64,000 bases of DNA from Azospirillum rugosum. GTDB taxonomy: Bacteria > Pseudomonadota > Alphaproteobacteria > Azospirillales > Azospirillaceae. The stretch spans positions 248,001-312,000 of the forward strand of contig NZ_JAGINP010000005.1 in NCBI RefSeq assembly GCF_017876155.1, read 5' to 3'. The notes beneath the pieces are model-generated. The model searched no databases. It had not been told where the DNA came from and saw only the letters and a program-made list of their open reading frames with translations. How positions within the stretch are numbered: position 1 is the stretch's first letter; the number at the start of each line of letters is the position of its first letter. Shown here piece after piece: positions 61,924 through 64,000 of this stretch. Position numbers and translations under genes: made by a program.

Positions 61924-63408
61924 TCAGAACGCCTTCAGCTTTTTCCAGGCGAACAGGACCATGCGGAGCAGCAGGAAGCCGTGGCTGAAGCGGCTGATCT
62001 GGGTTTCGCCGTAGGTGCGGTCGGCGTAGCGGATCGGGACCTCGACGATTTTCAGGTTCAGCTTGGACGCGCCGAAGATCAGGTCGAAGTCGCCGAAGGG
62101 GTCGAAGTCGCCGAAGTAGTGGCGGTTCGCGACGATCTGGTCGTAGTCGCGCTTCCACAGCACCTTGGTGCCGCACAGCGTGTCGGTGAAGCGGGTGTTC
62201 AGCAGGAAGGAGAAGATCTGGGCGAAGGTCCGGTTGGCGACCCAGTTCAGGAAGCGCATGGCCTGGTCGGCCATCGGGTAGACCAGGCGCGTGCCGTTGA
62301 TGAACTCGCCCTTGCCCGACGCGATCGCCTGATAGAATTTCGGCAGGCTTTCCGGCGGCACGGTCAGGTCGGCGTCGAGGATCATCAGGATGTCGCCGCG
62401 CGCGGCGTTGAAGCCCTTGCGGACCGCGTCGCCCTTGCCCTTCCCGTCTTGCTTCAGGACCTTGATGTCCCAGTCCGGGTAGGCGTCGCGGACGCGCAGG
62501 CATTCCTCGTAGGTGTTGTCCTTGCTGTTGCCCTCGACGTAGATCACCTCCAGGTCCGGGCAGAAGCGCGGCAGGCGGCGGACGGCGTTCTCTATGTTGC
62601 CGCGCTCGTTGCGGCAGGGCACCAGCACGGTGCAGGAGGGCAGCGTCTTCGGCGCTTCCGTCACGGCCGGGCGCGCCACCACGTAGTTGCGCACGCAAAG
62701 GCGGCGGATGCCCGGCAGCGGCGCGATCCAGCGGTTGACCAGCGTGCCCAGCCCGAAGGCCTTGCGCGGCACCAGCTGGCGCCATTCCCGCCGCACCGGC
62801 TCCCAGCCCGCGAGGTCCAGCAGGTTCATGGTGTCGGCGGTGCTGAGCCAGTTGTGCTGGCCCTGCGGCATCTTCAGACCCAGGCTCTCCGCCCAGGCCA
62901 GGATCGGCTCCCAGGCGCGGCTGTGATAGCTGACGATGATGCGCGTCTGCGGCGTGGCGAAGCGGTGCAGCAGGCGCAGCGTCTCCTCGCAGTCGTCCAG
63001 GAAGCCGATGGTGTCGGACAGCAGGATGACGTCGAAGGTGCCCTCGACGCGGGCCAGGTCAGCGGGATCCTCGGCGTTGCCGGCGTGGAACTCCAGGTAG
63101 GGGTGCCGCTCGCGGGCGCGGTGGATCATGCCGGGGGCGAGGTCGATGCCGACGCCGCGCGACGGCTGGAGGAAGGCCAGCGTGTCGCCCAGGCCGCAGC
63201 CGATCTCCAGCACGCTGGCGCCGTCCGGCACCAGGAAGCGCAGGTAGGCGCGGTCGGCTTCGTGGAAGGCGGCATTGCGGGCGGCCCAGCGCTCCACCTG
63301 CGGGGCCAGCGTCTCGAACAGCGAGCGCACGGCCTTCTGGCGCGGGCTGAGGGGGCGGCTCTCCACCGTTTCGGGGCGGTTGTCGTGTTCGAGAGTCATG
63401 ACGGTCAT
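61924..63408 (-). CDS. Methyltransferase-glycosyltransferase family 2 fusion
   Basis: A 494-residue bifunctional protein. Residues about 60-165 form a class I SAM methyltransferase (VLEIGCGLGDTLAFL, GIDLAPGMIHRARE, FDVILLSDTIGF). Residues about 255-490 form a GT2 domain (CTVLVPCRNERGNIENAV, GDILMILDADLTVPPE with a DxD motif), similar to dolichol-phosphate-mannose-synthase-like enzymes. The terminal region is hydrophobic and basic. The start ATG overlaps the stop of the upstream membrane-protein gene (ATGA). Roles in glycolipid or exported glycan synthesis are plausible but unproven. Confidence 0.88.
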   Translation of the reverse strand: MTVMTLEHDNRPETVESRPLSPRQKAVRSLFETLAPQVERWAARNAAFHEADRAYLRFLVPDGASVLEIGCGLGDTLAFLQPSRGVGIDLAPGMIHRARERHPYLEFHAGNAEDPADLARVEGTFDVILLSDTIGFLDDCEETLRLLHRFATPQTRIIVSYHSRAWEPILAWAESLGLKMPQGQHNWLSTADTMNLLDLAGWEPVRREWRQLVPRKAFGLGTLVNRWIAPLPGIRRLCVRNYVVARPAVTEAPKTLPSCTVLVPCRNERGNIENAVRRLPRFCPDLEVIYVEGNSKDNTYEECLRVRDAYPDWDIKVLKQDGKGKGDAVRKGFNAARGDILMILDADLTVPPESLPKFYQAIASGKGEFINGTRLVYPMADQAMRFLNWVANRTFAQIFSFLLNTRFTDTLCGTKVLWKRDYDQIVANRHYFGDFDPFGDFDLIFGASKLNLKIVEVPIRYADRTYGETQISRFSHGFLLLRMVLFAWKKLKAF

Positions 63409-64000
63409 GAAGGAGTTCCGGAGGATGCGGAATTCTCACCCCGGCGGTCCGATGGGCGGCGGCCCGACAGGCCGAGCCAGAGCAGACCGCCCGGCAGGGA
63501 GGACAGGGTGACGGACAGCCCGATCATCAGCGACAGGACCAGGGCTTCCGCCGGGCCGAGGCCATAGAGCGCGAAGCCGGCCACGAAGGCCCCTTCGCGC
63601 ACGCCCCAGCCGTTGAGGGAGATGGGCAGCGCCGCCGCGAAGATGGTCATCGGCACGACGGCCACCGCGTCGGCCACCGCCACCGGCAGGCCGAGCGCGC
63701 GGGAATAGGCGATCACCGCGAAGATGGTGCAGACATGCACGGTGGTGCTGTGGACCAGCCCGACCAGCGCCCAGCGGCTGAACAGCGCCCGCCGGAGCCG
63801 CGCCACCAGCGCCTGGAGGGCGAGGACCGGCGGGCGCTTGAGGATGGACGGCAGCGGGATGCGGTCGGCCTGGATGCCGGCGAGAAGCCCGGCGGCCAGC
63901 AGCAGGACGGCGGCGGGACCCGCCCAGGCGACGGCCGGCGGGGCCGTGGCGACCAGATGCGGCAGCCCGGCGAACAGCAACAGCACGCAGCCGACCAAGG
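63405..64000 (-). CDS. Lysylphosphatidylglycerol synthase TM region / UPF0104 family protein (N-terminus outside window)
   Basis: At least 197 residues of a multi-span membrane protein. FAAALPISLNGWGVREGAFVAGFALYG carries the NGxGVREG motif typical of the UPF0104/LPG_synthase_TM group. The start lies beyond the window edge. It is translationally coupled to the methyltransferase-glycosyltransferase gene, so the two may act on the same lipid-linked product. Confidence 0.82.
   Translation of the reverse strand, partial: LVGCVLLLFAGLPHLVATAPPAVAWAGPAAVLLLAAGLLAGIQADRIPLPSILKRPPVLALQALVARLRRALFSRWALVGLVHSTTVHVCTIFAVIAYSRALGLPVAVADAVAVVPMTIFAAALPISLNGWGVREGAFVAGFALYGLGPAEALVLSLMIGLSVTLSSLPGGLLWLGLSGRRPSDRRGENSASSGTPS

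Overview
The window is GC-rich bacterial chromosome with dense genes, short spacers and many ATGA start/stop overlaps. The gene set points to an alphaproteobacterium of the Rhodospirillales, most likely Azospirillum or a close relative. The main clues are a circularly permuted two-piece tmRNA next to an alphaproteobacterial SspB, a GapR/DUF2312 protein, a COQ9-family protein, the hflK-hflC-DUF2065-degP block, three-gene PntA/PntAB/PntB transhydrogenase, and a fused TrpE(G) anthranilate synthase preceded by a Trp-Trp leader peptide. The genus is inferred from gene content; no 16S gene is present.

Layout. 1-8.7 kb: housekeeping genes (partial aminotransferase, miaA, divergent serB, then the degP/DUF2065/hflC/hflK membrane quality-control operon divergent from mrp). 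8.9-14.3 kb: a K+/H+ antiporter, a TrpXYZ-like ABC importer and small genes. 14.4-17.4 kb: a TPR-O-GlcNAc-transferase-like gene and thyX, separated by a run of four palindromes. 17.5-22.6 kb: ssrA (tmRNA), sspB, TfoX-like, SDR, COQ9, def, rpsU, panB. 22.7-26.1 kb: DUF1330 gene and the pnt operon. 26.3-33.6 kb: peptide-binding protein, gapR, trpL-trpE(G) with its attenuator, a short CDF transporter, CBS protein and a response regulator. 33.8-37.3 kb: a very large indolepyruvate:ferredoxin oxidoreductase. 37.3-40.6 kb: an accessory-looking island holding one DUF4062-NB-ARC-TPR STAND protein with 120-bp in-frame repeats, bordered on both sides by copies of the same intergenic repeat family. 40.6-44.8 kb: two glycosyltransferase-like genes and an ECF sigma/anti-sigma pair. 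45.2-54.6 kb: KfrA-like protein, prpE, a PHB-depolymerase-family esterase, pepF, hemerythrin, a branched-chain-type binding protein and a secreted esterase. 54.9-57.9 kb: a BBE-type flavoprotein and an ABC1 kinase. 58-61.8 kb: the queuosine genes queA-tgt-queF-queG. 61.9-64 kb: a methyltransferase-glycosyltransferase fusion and a partial membrane protein.

The spacers carry at least five families of palindromic intergenic repeats, some inside apparent operons. No transposase, prophage, CRISPR array, rRNA or canonical tRNA was seen. The most unusual items are the STAND protein with its near-identical TPR units, the palindrome array ahead of the O-GlcNAc-transferase-like gene, the trp leader/attenuator, the tmRNA-SspB pair, and the repeat families with a composite insertion.
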